Shown here: positions 35,490 through 45,610 of the stretch, one piece after another | Position numbering within the stretch: position 1 is the stretch's first letter | Layout: each line of letters starts with the position of its first letter | NCBI GenBank assembly: GCA_947650285.1 | Contig: CANTFL010001484.1 | Span: forward strand, 496,001 to 560,000 | Length of the DNA stretch: 64,000 bases | Origin: Hyaloperonospora brassicae | Taxonomy: Eukaryota; Oomycota; Peronosporomycetes; Peronosporales; Peronosporaceae | Reading direction: 5' to 3' | Notes under the pieces: generated by a model | Told to the model about the DNA's origin: nothing | Database searches by the model: none | The model's input: the letters and a program-made list of their open reading frames with translations, nothing else | Translations under genes and position numbers: made by a program

Positions 35490-35930
35490 ACGATTAGTGA
35501 TTCACGACTGATTATTGTTAATCTTCATGTTACCGGTATCCGGCGACCTCTACGAGCGCTCCTGGATTCATGAGCGACAAAAAAATTCTTCCGTGAATCT
35601 TGCGTGTCAATGCTGCCACCCAGCATCCAGGTCCACGAGGGACCTAGCCAAGTTGTTGTCAAGCTCGCTGACTAGAAACCACGCCGCGTATCGCGGCGCG
35701 AAGTGTCGTTGCCGTACACTTTTGACGGCTTTCGCAGTAACAACAATTTCTTGGTAATTAATATAAATTATGCATTCGATTGCATCCTGGGCATGCCATG
35801 GTTGGCACGCTATAAGCCCCAGATCGACTAATTAGCCAGACCAGTGAGACGTCGAAGTAAGTTCGACGTCAGCGAAGTGTTCACTCATCTCTTGGTGTCT
35901 CCAAGTGATTGGCTGAACGTTACAGTCGTG
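35490..35930 (+). pseudogene. Element 1 aspartic protease
   Basis: Retropepsin domain that would process the polyprotein. The active-site segment reads LRALLDS, then a TGA in place of the glycine codon, then ATKKFF, so the DSGA box is broken at its third residue. Downstream, FDGFRSNNNFL and FDCILGMPWLARYKPQID match the family's flap-to-carboxyl segment; a TAA follows QID where tryptophan is expected. The frame continues into the acidic linker. It sits directly after gag, in a different phase. Confidence 0.7.
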
Positions 35931-36044
35931 GATCGTACATCCACGACACCAGCGGTGCACAGAGTGAGCGATGGCCCTCTCTGTACCGCTTGTTCCGTGC
36001 TCCTACGCACAAGTGAAGATGTCTCCTCGCTTTGCAGCGAGGAG

Positions 36045-36385
36045 TCCGACGTGGACGAGCAGTGGCTCCCGCGTAATGAAGACGCGGACGATCAGAGGCT
36101 CCCGCGCGAAGACGACGCGGTCGAACAGAGGTTCCCGCACGAGAGAGTAGTGGTAGAAAAGGTGTTCTCACCTGCACCCATTGTGGTCGAGCAGAGGCTC
36201 CCACAAGGCAAGATGTGGCCGAGCAGAGGCTCGCCACCGCGTGTAACGTGGATGGACCTAGGTCTCCACGTGCGAACATGATGGTCGAACAGAGGTTCCA
36301 ATCATCGCCCACTGTGGTCGAACAGAGTTTCCCACACGAGCAAGACGTGTTCGAGCAGGGGCTACCGCATCATGCGTCGACGGAC
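36045..36385 (+). repeat. 33-bp tandem repeat in the protease-RT linker
   Basis: About eight degenerate copies of a ~30-36 bp unit encoding VVEQRLPRED-type decapeptides ([41 protein letters not shown]). Two copies are out of phase because of small indels after 36220. The encoded linker is acidic and glutamine-rich. Confidence 0.75.
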
Positions 36386-36839
36386 GAGTATGGGCTCCTC
36401 TCGTCGCGCGCTTTCGACGTCATGTATGAGGACATCCAGCGTCAAGAGGGGGTAGAGATTTAACACCTGACTGCGGTTCGACAGCTTCGGGCATGGATTC
36501 GAAGCACGATGGGGACGCAAGCTACGGGAACTCAGCGTTGGAGTGTGTCCACGCTATCGTGTACGTGGTCGGGAGTCCACAAAGGCGCCAATACATTGAG
36601 GTCGCGAGTCCACCTCGCGATGCGTCGTCGATTACGAGCCTTCCGGTACTCTCCTGGAAGCATTTTCTACGCGACCTCAATGAAGGCACGGTGGAACAAG
36701 TATTTCTGATCACCAACAAGGTGACCTATAAGCCGAATGAGAAGCGAATGACACGCCCTCAAAGCGCTGAACAAAAGTCAGCGCGCGAAGAAAGATTTGC
36801 GTCGCAATCTTGAAAGGCTCTGCGCGAGTCTGGTAACCC

Positions 36840-38260
36840 TGTCTACGACATTGCTCTAGAATACGCAGACGTGTTCCCGGACAAGATTCCGGCTGAACTC
36901 CCTGCCAATCGTGGCGTGCGGCACGAGATTGATCTCGTGCCAGGATCGAAATATTTGTAACACGCCAGTGGCCGTTGCCTCGAGACCAAGTCAGGGCTAT
37001 TGATGCTTTTTTTGGAGGTCGTCACAAGGCTGGTCATGTGCGTGAGAGTGTCTCACCCCATTCGATTCCAACCTTCTTCGTGAAGAAGGCTACGGTAGGC
37101 TGGCGTATAGTGCATGCGTTTAACAAGCTCAACGATGCCACTATTCCTGTCCAAACGCCTATCCCCAGGAAAGACATGGTTCTAAACTCCATGTCAAGTA
37201 GCGTCATCTTCAGCGCCATCGATCTTACCGATGGCTTCTACCAGATCTTGATGCGACAGAGTGACATACCACTCACTGCGGTGAGCACCCCGATTGGTAT
37301 GCTATGGGAGTGGCTGGTGATGCCACAAGGATTGAAGAACGCACCAGCCACTTTCAATCGCATGGTATATCAAGTGTTGAGACCGCTTCGAGACCTTGCT
37401 CCTAGCTACTTTCGATGACATTTTTCCACAGTCGCGCTGAGGGCAACCTCAGTGCTGTCCAAGATCATCTTCAACACCTAAATCTGGTGTTTCAAGTCAT
37501 GCGGGATAACCATTTATATGCAAATTTGAAGAAGTGTGTATTCTGTGCACAGGAGATTCCGGTGCTGGGTTGCTACGTGATTAAATCGGGAGTTAGAGCC
37601 GACCCAGAGAAGGTGTCGTCAATCTGTTCCTGGCCCACTCCCAAGGATCCTACGGAGTTGCGTCAATGGCTCGGTCTAGCTAATTACTTGCATAAGTACA
37701 CAAAGGATTACGCCGGTCCTATTAAGCCTCTGTCGTCACTTCTGAAGAAAGACGCCACGTGGTCGTGGCGTCCCGAGCATCAAGCTGCCTTTGACGCAAT
37801 GAAGAAAAGCCTGGCGTCAGCGCCAGTGTTGGTGCTCCCTGACGACACCAAGCCGTTTCAGGTGGTGTGTGATGCAAGTGACTTTGCAATTGGTTGCGCC
37901 CTCATGCAATTTAATCATGAGGGCCGTGAAAGAGTCGAGAGTTACCAATCACGACAGATGAATCCGGCGGAGAGGAAGTATCCAGTCCACGATAAGGAGC
38001 TTTTGGCTATGCGCTACGCACTCATCAAGTTTCGTGTCCACCTACTGGGCGAACGCACGTTCGCCCTGTATACTGATCATGCATCGCTGCGTACAGCAAT
38101 GAAGAGCCCACACCTGTCACCGCGGATGGCACTGTGGCTCTCTTTTTCTCGAGTACAGCTTCGTCGTGCACTAAAAGCCAGTCAAGACTAACATTCTTGC
38201 TGACGCAATGTCACGACGTTCAGATTACGATCCTCGTATGGCACTGAGTCGTCATTCAAA
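36840..38260 (+). pseudogene. Element 1 reverse transcriptase and RNase H
   Basis: Three adjoining frames. The first (about 36840-36960) contains YADVFPDKIPAELPANRG and HEIDLVPGSKY, ending in a frameshift. The second (36975-37418) is the palm: FFVKKATVGWRIVHAFNKL, FSAIDLTDGFYQILM, VMPQGLKNAPATFN. A one-base insertion at about 37411 breaks the catalytic box, which would otherwise read YFDDIF. The third (37415-38191) holds the thumb and RNase H: VVCDASDFAIGCALMQ, YPVHDKELLAMRYAL, LYTDHASLRTA, with the usual acidic residues visible. A further shift lies near 38140. The downstream TNILADAMSRRSDY segment is in another frame. Confidence 0.85.
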
Positions 38261-38369
38261 TGACGACGACGATGAAGACGATCAATGTGCGACGTTTGTG
38301 TCGTTGAATATAACTCAGGTCACACCCGAGTTATCCCTTTTCGATAAAATTGTCGCGGCTTAAGAGAAC

Positions 38370-39300
38370 GATCCGGATCACGCGGAAATTATTGCCTATC
38401 TGCGCACTCCCAGTGATGCTGCACTGGGAGCTCTTTCGCAAACGAAGCGTGAACACATTTAACGATACAGTATGAATGGTGATTTGCTGTTATACAGCAT
38501 CGATAAATTTAATGCACCTCGATCGGTGATTGCGAATGACTTGATTTTGCGTGCTCGTATTATCAACGAGTACCATGATGCCCCAATTGGCGGTCATCTG
38601 GGCCGCGAAAAGACGTTCGCGGCTGTCTCACGTGACTTGTTCTGGTCCCACATGTACAAGTGGGTACGAAACTGGGTTCGCATCTGCGAAATATGTCAGC
38701 GAGTGAAGCCATCTCCATCGTCCCAGGCACTCCTGAGACCCCTGCCGATTGCAGCTGAGTCTTGGCGCTCAGTTTCAATGGACTTTATCTTCGGGCTTGC
38801 ACCCGATGGCCAAGACCGGGCGGGTATTCTGGTCTTCGTGAACAGATTCAGCAAAATGACGCATCTGGTGTCTGTTCATGCAACGATCACCGCGGCTGAG
38901 ACCGCGGTGCACTTCATTAACACTGTGTCTTGCCACCACGGTCTACCAGACAACATTGTCTAGGACCGTGATCCTCGTTTCACATCTGCTTTTTGGACGT
39001 CATTGTTTGAGTTGCTTGGCACAAAGCTGCAAATGTCGACAGCAGCCCATCCGTTTCCGGATGGGCAAAACAGAGAGGGTTAATCGGGTCCTCGACGATG
39101 TTCTTCAAAGTCACGCAACTTCCTTTACGAGTTGGAGTGCATTTTTGCCACTCGCAGAGTTTGCACTCATCAACGCGGTTCACGCGTCAACGGGTTTGAA
39201 GCCATTTTATTTACAAATTCGGCCCGTCATCTTCGTGTACCTACTCTTCTTGTCGTGGGTCAACCCACGGCTCTTCGTGGCTCCAATCTGGAAGGAGGGG
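38370..39300 (+). pseudogene. Element 1 integrase, zinc-binding and catalytic domains
   Basis: The frame 38472-38963 carries the HHCC zinc-binding domain, with HLGREKTFAAVSRDLFW and RICEICQRVKPS, and the start of the core, with SVSMDFIFGLAPDGQDRAG holding the first catalytic aspartate. It ends at a TAG in the segment [15 protein letters not shown], just before the second catalytic aspartate. Beyond it, [15 protein letters not shown] is followed by the region of the third acid, where a shift near 39060 breaks the frame. The downstream frame continues at about 39130. Confidence 0.8.
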
Positions 39301-39370
39301 TGATAGTGGTAAACAACGATCGAGTGCAGCTCACGGTATTCTGAGCGCGAATGTTGTCACCCAATCCAAG

Positions 39371-40450
39371 GTGAAGCCTTCTGTTTTGACGCCACGCGAC
39401 GTAGCGTCCCCGCTAGCTCAATGGGCTGCACAGACGCTAATTGAACCTTCGTCGGGTATTAGAAGTCCGCAAGCCAACTACGCGCCGATCGAATCGGCGC
39501 GATCAATTGATGACATGGCTGTGTCAGAGTTTATACTCCAACGTCAAGCCGTCACGACGTTTGTACGCGGTAATCTTCGATCTGCAGTAGATAAACAGAA
39601 AAAGAATGCAGACAAACGTGGTAGAAAGAACATGAGTACTTTAAAGAAGGGTAATCGTGTATTGTTATCTACTGAAGGCCTAAGAGATTCAGCAGTAACC
39701 AACCTCGGCGCGAGCAAACTCGCGCCACGTTTTATCGGCCCATTCACGATACTCAAGGCGATCGGCGACGCATACACGCTGGACATCCCTTCGCCACTGC
39801 GACTTCACCCGACGTTTTACGTCAGGCAGCTCAAGGAGTATCATCCAGCTACGCTTCACGGGTTGGCTCCGTCCTCGGAGTCAAAGGCTCATAGGTCGAC
39901 CTTCCCTCTCGCCCCGCTCGACGCGCCAGCGACATCGGGCGCGGCTGCGTCCCAGTCTGCGCGTGCACATGAACCTAACGTTCCAGGTTCCGCGTCCGTT
40001 CAAGCAGATCGCGGTTCAACTGTCGTATTTCTCTCGCTGTTCTCTCAGCCCGCGCAGCTCGATAAAGGGCAGCTTCAGCTTCCAGCTGAGCATCGACAGC
40101 TCTGTTCACAGCCGCATCTACATCGTCCTGGGCAACCGGGACGCCAGCAGTACCATCGCGAGGTCCCACCACCGCTTGTGGACGCGAAAGGTCCAAAGCG
40201 CTGGATCGTGGAACTTTTATTGGGTCACGAGGACCCTCGTCGCGAAACGACATCGTCGCGACTCCATGATCGCGCGGTCCCAACCGCGCGCAAGTATCTT
40301 GCACGTTGGCTCGGGTTTCCACCCGAGCAGGATATGTGGAAACCGCGCTCTTCGCTTCTTCGAGACATTCCGGACGTCGTTCGGGCGTACGAGTCCGTGC
40401 ATACGCTTGGTTCAGATTTGGTCGACGACCTGAATGTTCTTGTCGTGAGA
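39371..40450 (+). pseudogene. Element 1 integrase carboxyl end and chromodomain
   Basis: Carboxyl part of Pol. In order: VDKQKKNADKRGRKN, then the GPF-type motif LAPRFIGPFTILKAIGDAYT, then LHPTFYVRQLKEYHPA, a variable linker, and a chromodomain about 40195-40410 (RWIVELLLGHEDP, ARKYLARWLGFPPEQDMW, SSLLRDIPDVVRAYE). The frame is open from 39371 to 40690 without an ATG of its own at the start, as expected for the end of a polyprotein. After the chromodomain it enters a charged tandem repeat. Parts of 39940-40200 read better in another phase and may be shifted. Confidence 0.75.
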
Positions 40451-40709
40451 GAGAACGAGACGAACGACGACTGTGTCTTGGTGAAGAGTCACCACGACTA
40501 CGAGACCAAGAGCGATTGCGAGAACGTCGTGGTGAAACGTCACCACGACGACGAGATGAAGAGCGACGACGAGAAAGTCGTGGTGAACGTGTATCGCCAC
40601 AACCACGCGAACGAGAACGTTGTGGCGAGCGCGTGGCACCACGACCTCGAGAGCGCGAGTGGTGTAGCCAGCGTGACGCGCCACGATTAAGCGCGGTCTT
40701 ACGCTCCAT
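39975..40709 (-). CDS. Antisense open frame of element 1, RS-rich (uncertain)
   Basis: 244 codons on the strand opposite to Pol, from an ATG at 40709. The first ~90 residues are an arginine/serine repeat (HSRSRGRGATRSPQRSRSRG). The last ~45, DAQLEAEAALYRAARAERT onward, look like a coiled coil. It overlaps the sense chromodomain. Because 40436-40690 is a tandem repeat that leaves several frames open on both strands, the open length alone is weak evidence. It is listed because elements 2 and 4 also have antisense frames in the same place. Confidence 0.3.
   Translation of the reverse strand: MERKTALNRGASRWLHHSRSRGRGATRSPQRSRSRGCGDTRSPRLSRRRSSSRRRGDVSPRRSRNRSWSRSRGDSSPRHSRRSSRSLSRQEHSGRRPNLNQAYARTRTPERRPECLEEAKSAVSTYPARVETRANVQDTCARLGPRDHGVATMSFRDEGPRDPIKVPRSSALDLSRPQAVVGPRDGTAGVPVAQDDVDAAVNRAVDAQLEAEAALYRAARAERTAREIRQLNRDLLERTRNLER
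40436..40690. repeat. Tandem repeat of hairpin-forming units
   Basis: Four to five degenerate units of about 45-57 bp, each with a CGTGGTGAA...TCACCACG inverted pair. The best unit, 40525-40550, has an 11-bp perfect stem CGTCGTGGTGA with loop AACG. Confidence 0.7.
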
Positions 40710-41303
40710 CAAGATGCGCTCATACCGTCCGATCCAGAGCTGCTTATGTTTGCTGAGTAAATACTCAGCGACGTGTCGTTCCCAAGTTTTGCGATTGGAC
40801 GAGGCATCGAGTCACAAGAGTCACAAGATTCGTGCACGTGAACGTAGCAGAGTCGATGTACGTTCCACGCGTTCTCGCATGCCTTTTCGCGAAGAACACC
40901 GATTGAGTGATCGGAGTGATAATATTTTCGTTTGGCAAGCCACTGCTAAAAGTTTCTTCCGTCTTTAAGCATCCGGTTCTACCGCCGGATGAATGCGCAC
41001 CAAGAACGCTGGAGTAATTCGTACGAGATGCCATCAAGACTCTTCCCGCGTAATCCACAGAAACGCCGGCAGTAATCCTGCATCGTTTCAAGAGAGTCCG
41101 GAGCTCAATCTCCGAAAAAGTCGTACAGCGCCCAAGAATTTAGGTGCTGATCCTGCACGTAATCTATCGAACTCCCGCTGACAGTGCGCGGGAGTGCTGA
41201 AGTGTTGGCGTTTGCGTCTTCAGTCATCGTTTCGCTTGTGCGTTCGTTGGGTCTTGTGATTGAGCACTCACGATTCGTGAGTGCTGTCTTGAGAAGGGGT
41301 TGA
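40691..41303 (+). other. Element 1 3' untranslated region
   Basis: Between the repeat and the 3' LTR. Short frames only. A purine run GAGAAGGGGTTGA (41291-41303) directly before the LTR is a probable polypurine tract. Confidence 0.55.
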
Positions 41304-41628
41304 TGTAATGAGCCACCCCGTCACATAAATAGTTTCGATTAAGTTTACATGTTACTCAAGTAGGGGTGCTACTTTCGGAGTGCCGAAAGTAGCACGTCGT
41401 ATATATTAGCTGGTTTAATGGTCTCAATAACATTATTAGCCAGTAAGATATAGGCACGTAGATTGAGTGGTTCCCATGAGTCAAGCGAAGCATTCGTACT
41501 TAGGATGATTAAAAGACAAAATATAAAACAGAGTTAAAAATACTAAGCACCTAAGACTTGGGCTTTGAGCTTCCTCAAAGCGTTGAATATATTGTAAGCT
41601 AAGTACAACTTGTTCTAACCCCGTTACA
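41304..41628 (+). repeat. 3' LTR of element 1
   Basis: 325 bp, TGTAATGAGCC to CCCGTTACA. Contains a perfect 13-bp hairpin at 41366-41395 (GTGCTACTTTCGG, loop AGTG). Followed by TCTTA, the right copy of the target duplication. Confidence 0.9.
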
Positions 41629-41731
41629 TCTTAAGCTAGTGTGACTCTAGGAGTCTGGTTCTTCAACCCAAGTTTCTCGTTAGAGCGTTAAAGTCTTCCT
41701 CTGACTTAAGGAGCTGTGTAGCTCCGCTACA
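41629..41731 (+). repeat. 5' LTR of element 2, second part
   Basis: Matches the last ~100 bp of the 3' LTR (48775-48872), ending GCTCCGCTACA. Together with 33602-33989 it makes one complete LTR. Confidence 0.85.
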
Positions 41732-41733
41732 CT

Positions 41734-41745
41734 TGGTAGCATTTG
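41734..41745 (+). other. Primer-binding site of element 2
   Basis: TGGTAGCATTTG, two bases after the LTR end. As in element 1, TGGTAGC would pair with an initiator tRNA-Met 3' end. Confidence 0.6.
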
Positions 41746-41789
41746 TAGTCAATCTACGCCTGAGTCATTACTACTGACCCTCTGTGAGG

Positions 41790-42824
41790 ATGGAGCAATC
41801 CACACCCCTCTCTGAGGCCCAAAAGGTCGCTCTTGATAATCTGACCGCGGCCGTAGGGCCTGAGTATGTGGAGTTTCTAGCTGCACAAGGTCCCGACGTG
41901 CTCAATGCGCGTGTCGAGACCTTCACGCAGTATGAAACGGCCCTTGTAGGGCAGGTTCAATGCCAAGCGGCGTCGGCTATGCCAACACGCCTTGTGGCAA
42001 TGATAAACGAAGAGGATAAGCCTCGTCCCCTTAGGGTGGACGTTGAGCATTACTCCAGGAAGGAGGTGGGAAATCTCACCCTCTGGATCCGTGAGATTGA
42101 GATGGCCATGAGATCTGGCCTCATCTCATTTGAGCACCAGCGAGTCTCGCTGACCATCTCTGAGCTCTACGGAAGAGCGATAGCGTAGGCTCTGACGTGT
42201 GGCACGTCGATTGACTTAGCGTTACCCACATGGGATTTGCTCAAGTTAGACCTGTTGCGAGTTTTCTCGCCGCCTAACCAGGCTTATCGCGTGCGCTCAC
42301 GCTTCATGTACACCCATCAGGGTAAGAACGAGCTAACGGACTATGCCCAGGAGTTGAGAACTCTGATAGTTGCTATGCAGTCCGACCCTCTCCCTGAGAC
42401 CGTCTACATGGCAGTCTTAATGGAAGGTATTCTTACTGGCTTTGCCAGGACCGAGGTCTTCCGAGTCCATCCCTCGACTTTCAAGGAGGCTGTGAGCATC
42501 GCTCAGAATGCTGAGCATACATTTAAGTCAGCAAGACTTAGTTGGAAGGGGTACAACCCAAGCTTTGCGGGGGCAACCTCAGCTAATATCTCAGGTTACT
42601 GTAAGCATAAACCGATGGATCTTAGCAATGCTGAAGATGAAGGTGAATCTGAGATTCATGTTGCCGAGCAACGACAAGAATTAAAACGTTGCTATACGTG
42701 CGGGAGCACCGAACATATATGTCATACTTGCCCTTTGCGTAAGCAGCACATGAACCCTATGGGTCGCAACCCCAGTCCCAACCAGAAACCTGGTATGGCA
42801 CGGGGGAACGTCGACACCCAGTAG
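41790..42824 (+). pseudogene. Element 2 gag (one nonsense change)
   Basis: Single reading phase from the ATG at 41790 to the TAG at 42822, interrupted only by a TAG at 42186-42188 (GRAIA*ALTCG). The second half contains FSPPNQAYRVRSRFMYTHQG and LTDYAQELRTLIVAMQ. A zinc knuckle CYTCGSTEHICHTC (CX2CX4HX4C) sits at about 42692-42733. Length (about 344 codons) fits a Gypsy gag. The stop probably replaces tryptophan. The protease follows in a different phase about 85 bp later. Confidence 0.85.
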
Positions 42825-42909
42825 TCGCGGGGTGCCCAACTGGGGAAGAACTGCGTTCTGTTAATCTCTACGAGGTAGAGCAAAACAGGGCTTAGCCCCA
42901 TAGATCTCT

Positions 42910-43476
42910 GTGCCAGCGAGCACAGAGCGTGGATACAAGCCTGGCTTGTTAGCCGCCGAGGCGATAGTTAAAGGCTTTGAGAAGCATTGGTCGATATTAA
43001 TCGATTCTGGGGCGTCATGCAATTATGCTCGGCTTCGTTCCCTCGAGGTAAGACAGCAATACGCTAAGGCTCTCAAAGCGCACGAGAGTAATTTCATCAC
43101 CGTTCGTCTAGCGACGGGTAGTTGCATTACTGTGCCTAAGGTTGTTGAACTTGGGCATGAAGTTTTATACTTTGACAGCACAGAACGCTGTCTCGTCCTT
43201 GACTTGGATTCGAGATACGATCTCATCCTGGGCATGGCCTGGCTCAAACGCCACAAGCCATGGATTGATTGGAGGTCCAAGACCTTAGGCGCAACGCGCA
43301 ATGTTCCTAGCGAAGCTTTGGAGAGTCATGAACCCGCCTTTGCTAGGCAACAAAAGCGCTATTGGCGCGAGCAATTGACGGAAGATGTCAATGTGCTGGA
43401 CATTGGTATGTCAGAGTTAATTAACTCCAATGTCGATGACATGAATATTGAGCGGAGCTCTTCTATCGTATTTTAA
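42910..43476 (+). pseudogene. Element 2 aspartic protease
   Basis: Open frame of 188 codons with the retropepsin active site ILIDSGASCNYARLRSL intact (DSGA). A beta-strand/flap region VRLATGSCITVPKVVELG and the carboxyl motif YDLILGMAWLKRHKPWIDW follow. It lacks an ATG at its beginning and is part of a Gag-Pol polyprotein. A TAA at 43474 stops it before the linker, which continues in the same phase at 43492. Catalytic residues are all present, so the domain itself looks conserved. Confidence 0.8.
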
Positions 43477-43491
43477 GAGAGTTGTATACCG

Positions 43492-44034
43492 TTGAGTGAT
43501 ACTCGTTGTGATAATGAGTCACTGCATGCGCCAAGCATGGTTGGCCCACGGGCGAGTCATCTAGGAAGTAATTCCCATGATGTGAGTGCGGTGGCACGTA
43601 AAATTACACAGAGTGAGGGAGGCCGTGATGGAGCCTCATTGAATGTAGGTAATGACATTGTTGGCAAACAGCCAGAGCATTCAGAGCAAGGACCACATAA
43701 TGCAAGTGAAGTGGTATGTGTTCATCCACTGGGTGAAGTGTTCGAGTTACGTAACACTTCACCAGATGGCGCTCAAGACATGAGCTCTCGTATAGAGCGT
43801 GCTAAGACAACTAGAAACTACAGGGATCTTACTGTCCCGTCCTTTGAGAAGTGTAATAAGTCTACAACTCTTCAGTCTCGACGTCAGGTGGCAGCTGATG
43901 AGCATTCCACGTCAGAAACGTCACATAGTGATAATAGAAATAATACACTATATACACTTGCTAATGAAGTAACTGGTCATGTTGATGGCAACATACGTCT
44001 CGTAATTCTTCCGTCGATGGACGCTATCTTCTAA
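43492..44034 (+). pseudogene. Element 2 protease-RT linker
   Basis: 180 codons in the same phase as the protease, separated from it by one TAA. Polar and rich in Ser, Asn and Asp with no recognised domain. In Gypsy elements this region joins protease to RT and varies strongly. Two further stops at about 44032 and 44143 end the phase. Confidence 0.5.
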
Positions 44035-44239
44035 CTAGACAAAATGTCGGATGGCGACTTTAGCCAAACCTTGCAGGCCGGAGAGTCATCCAATGTAGTG
44101 GTCATCCGACCCGATGTTGAGTTGACCTCTTCCTCGTTATTATAGGAGTCCGTCCTTGAAGACATGAAGGCGAAACTAAGTGCGCGTAGTGGATCCGCAA
44201 TCCTTAAGGATCCTCTTGATCAGTTGTATCCTTTGGTAT

Positions 44240-45070
44240 AGGAATTCCAGAAGTGGTGTGTCACGACCCGCCGTCTGTCTTACCTCCTAATAGAGGTGTG
44301 CGTCACGAAGTTGACCTAGTTCCTGGAACTAAATACTTCGTAACACGGAAGTGGCCTTTACCAAAGGAGCAGTGTGACATCATAGACGACTTCTTACGTG
44401 CAAAGCAAGCGGCGGGCATGGTTCGTGAGATCAAATCTCCTCATTACAAGCCGACATTTTGTGTTAGAAAGCCCAATGGAAAGTGGCGCATTGTTCACAC
44501 ATACAATAAGCTTAATGCTGCCACCATCCCGGCTCAAACACCAATTTTTAGGAAAAGGTTTTTCAGAACAACATGGTGGGATTTACCATGTACAGTGCGC
44601 TCGACTTAGTCGATAGTTATTACCAATTGATCATGCGTGAGAAGGATATTCCGCTGACAGCGGTTAGTACTCCGAGCGTTATGCTTTGTGACTGGCTCGT
44701 TATACCACAAGGCTTGTCCAATGCCCCAGGTACGTTTAATCGTCTTGTGACGCAACTGTTTCGACCATACCGAGGTTATGCACAGACGTACTTTGATGAC
44801 ATCTTTGTCCATAGTCGTGCTATGAACGGTCGTTCAGATGTGGATAATCACATCGACCATTTACGAGCAGTGCTCGAGTGCATGTGCATAAACAAGTTGT
44901 ATTCTAACGCCTCTAAGAGCAGCTTTGGTGCACAAGAGAATACTTTTTCAAAGGGCTTCATTGGGAAACGTGGCCTTCGAGCAGATCCCGCTAAGGTAAA
45001 AATTATAGTCGATTGGCCGGTTCCTGAAAACCAAAAGGACTTACGTAAGTGGCTTGGACTTTCCAATTAA
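44240..45070 (+). pseudogene. Element 2 reverse transcriptase
   Basis: Two frames overlapping at 44573-44609, so a one-base change lies near 44570. The first has RGVRHEVDLVPGTKYFVT, KSPHYKPTFCVRKPNGKW and RIVHTYNKLNAATIPAQT. The second begins at the palm with YSALDLVDSYYQLIM, VIPQGLSNAPGTFN, and an intact catalytic box TYFDDIFVHSRA. The thumb follows with LRAVLECMCINKLYSN and GLRADPAKVKIIVDWPVPEN. It ends at a TAA after WLGLSN. Repair of only one position would restore the domain, so this RT is young compared with those of X and Y. Confidence 0.85.
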
Positions 45071-45610
45071 TTACACAAGTATAGTGCGAACTATGTGGAC
45101 ATGGCTCGGCCATTATCCAATCTCCTTTAAAAGATGTGGAACGGTGCTGGACTAACACCGAGCATGATGCATTTACGACTGTAAGGAGAGCCTTCTTCAC
45201 GCGCCAATCTTGGCTTTGCCCGATCCTGATCGTCCTTTCAGTGTCTTCTGTGACACATCTGACTCTGCCATAGGCAGCGCTCTGTTACAGACAGATTCTG
45301 ATAGACTGGAACGCGTCATTGCGTTTGAGCCCCGGCAGCTGAAGGCTGCAGAATAGAACTATTTTTGTTCATGACAAAGAGCTACTTTCAATGAAGTATG
45401 CTCTCGTCAAATTCAGAGTTCATCTTCTTGGCTCTAATCCTTTTGTGATCTCTACAGATCGTGCGTCACTACGCACTGCGACCCAGTCGCCTCACCTCTC
45501 TCAGAGAATGGCTCGTTGGCTTTCCTTCTTTTCCGAATACAATGTTCGAGGTGCAGTATGATCCGGGCAAGCAAAATGCGTTGGCTGATGCGTTGTCACG
45601 CAGGCCTGAC
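45071..45610 (+). pseudogene. Element 2 RNase H, frameshifted
   Basis: RNase H region, spread over several frames. Recognisable are LHKYSANYVDMARPLSN directly after the RT stop, a FSVFCDTSDSAIGSALLQ-type run in a second frame near 45236, and FHDKELLSMKYALVKFRVHL-like sequence near 45370. A frame from about 45461 has DPGKQNALADALSRRPDY, the usual end of the domain. At least four shifts or stops are present, making this the most damaged part of element 2. Confidence 0.7.

Larger units (their letters stand above)
33990..41628 (+). mobile_element. Element 1: plus-strand Gypsy chromovirus inserted in the 5' LTR of element 2
   Basis: 7.6 kb with 325-bp LTRs at both ends (TGTAATG...CGTTACA). Flanking pentamers are TCTTG (left) and TCTTA (right), a 5-bp target duplication with one change. 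Removing the element restores an LTR sequence that aligns without gaps to the 3' LTR of element 2. Gene order is gag, protease, linker, RT, RNase H, integrase, chromodomain. It is the youngest layer of this nest by position, but it still carries several inactivating changes. Confidence 0.88.

Noticed and set aside
40306..40968. Sense-strand frame of 220 codons with arginine/glutamate repeats
   Set aside because: Open because of the tandem repeat; overlaps the chromodomain frame in another phase.
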